Below are positions 5,645 to 5,965 of a DNA stretch of 5,965 bases, piece by piece. This DNA comes from Burkholderiales bacterium (lineage in GTDB: Bacteria; Pseudomonadota; Gammaproteobacteria; Burkholderiales; Usitatibacteraceae), in the NCBI GenBank assembly GCA_014378085.1, contig JACMOJ010000014.1, positions 1-5,965 of the forward strand, written 5' to 3'. The notes under the pieces were generated by a model. That model was given only the letters and a program-made list of their open reading frames with translations. It was not told the DNA's origin and did not search any database. The position numbers were made by a program, and so were the translations under genes. How positions within the stretch are numbered: the stretch's first letter is position 1; every line of letters begins with the position of its first letter.

Positions 5645-5666
5645 TGCCCCACGGGCGGTTCGCATA
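5645..5666. repeat. Direct repeat, right copy (split point of transposase)
   Basis: This 22-bp copy matches 1295-1316 except for one base (5651). On the minus strand it encodes the end of the upstream transposase piece (YANRPWG, where the other copy reads YANRPRG). To its left the sequence changes at once into the short leader of the Pr6Pr gene. The family-typical arginine codon CGG is TGG here, so this copy has the mutated version. Confidence 0.85.
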
Positions 5667-5965
5667 CCAGCCATAGTACCGTGTCGTGACATGCCCCTTA
5701 TCCGGAATGTGCACGAGCACCCGGGCCAGGAACTCGAGCGGGTCGGCGGTCTCGGTCCCCGCCGTTGGCCCCTCCGACTTGTCGGAGCGATACGTCACCG
5801 CCTTCGCGGTCCGGTCATACGTCAGCCGCTCCAGCGCGACGGGATGCCGCGCGCAGTACCGGGCGAGCCGGGTCGCGAACGCGCGATCGTCCTCGGGGAC
5901 CCATACCGCCGTATGCACGTGGAAGCCGGAGTGCGGCCAAGTGAGCATGCCGGCGGCTTGGTCCT
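5645..5965 (-). pseudogene. tnpA: IS91-family transposase, upstream part (5' end off window)
   Basis: The frame is open from the right edge and reads, on the minus strand, through HVHTAVWVPEDDRAFATR, LARYCARHPVALERLTYDR, AKAVTYRSDKSEGP, LEFLARVLVHIPDKGHV and TTRYYGWYANR. This is the internal region of IS91-type (Y2_Tnp) transposases. An internal ATG at 5948 exists, but the coding sequence clearly starts beyond the window, since in-frame codons continue to base 5965 and the HUH/Y2 catalytic motifs would lie upstream. Similarity ends at the 22-bp repeat; afterwards the frame reads meaninglessly into the Pr6Pr gene to 5481. The next part of the protein, beginning at the same YANRP, is found at 1316-921. 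As it stands the gene is interrupted. Confidence 0.85.
5645..5965 (-). mobile_element. IS91-family element, transposase-side fragment
   Basis: This is the other part of the element whose origin end is at 781-1316, in the same orientation. The terIS end should lie to the right of the window. Together the two fragments would form one continuous element if the 4350 bp between the direct repeats were removed. Confidence 0.72.

Noticed and set aside
1..5965. CRISPR array, tRNA or rRNA genes
   Set aside because: No regularly spaced repeats and no tRNA- or rRNA-like sequence were found on reading either strand.

Overview
The window looks like a chromosomal segment of a proteobacterium-like organism, probably from an environmental genome. 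The chaN and photolyase coding regions have moderate base composition. They are interrupted by much more GC-rich DNA from an IS91-family (rolling-circle, ISCR-like) element. The taxon cannot be fixed from the sequence alone; the photolyase and ChaN families fit Proteobacteria.

Layout from left to right. (1) Bases 1-172, minus strand: the start of a HEAT-repeat protein that runs off the window. (2) Bases 173-300: a divergent intergenic region with a perfect 8+1+8 palindrome inside a 19-bp-spacer promoter-like arrangement, which resembles a MerR-type operator. (3) Bases 301-780: the N-terminal half of a ChaN-like haem-binding lipoprotein, cut at residue 160. (4) Bases 781-1316: the origin-end part of an IS91-family element, with an ori-like terminus at 781-802 and the C-terminal part of its transposase on the minus strand, which carries an internal amber codon. 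(5) Bases 1317-4869, minus strand: a tightly coupled light-dependent DNA-repair operon. In transcription order it is a small unknown ORF, a DUF2256 zinc protein, an iron-sulfur (6-4) photolyase/cryptochrome (PhrB type), an antenna-less FAD-domain photolyase homologue with an extra C-terminal domain, and a short-chain dehydrogenase that is frameshifted and truncated. (6) Bases 4946-5617, minus strand: a six-helix Pr6Pr-family membrane protein. (7) Bases 5645-5965, minus strand: an upstream part of the same IS91-type transposase, running off the window.

The most striking feature is architectural. The two transposase pieces (5965 to 5645, and 1316 to 921) are consecutive parts of one protein, in the same orientation and frame. 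They are separated by exactly 4350 bp and share a 22-bp direct repeat (21/22 identical) at the split. The photolyase operon and the Pr6Pr gene therefore sit inside an IS91 transposase gene like cargo between att-like direct repeats. One cargo end lies exactly where the SDR reading frame is lost.

Functionally, the operon looks like a photorepair module. PhrB retains all four Fe-S cysteines and the tryptophan/tyrosine electron path at a constant offset from Agrobacterium PhrB. The FAD-domain protein keeps the flavin and lesion-site motifs of class I photolyases. Gene junctions of ATGA, 6 nt, TAGTG and ATGA point to translational coupling of all five reading frames.
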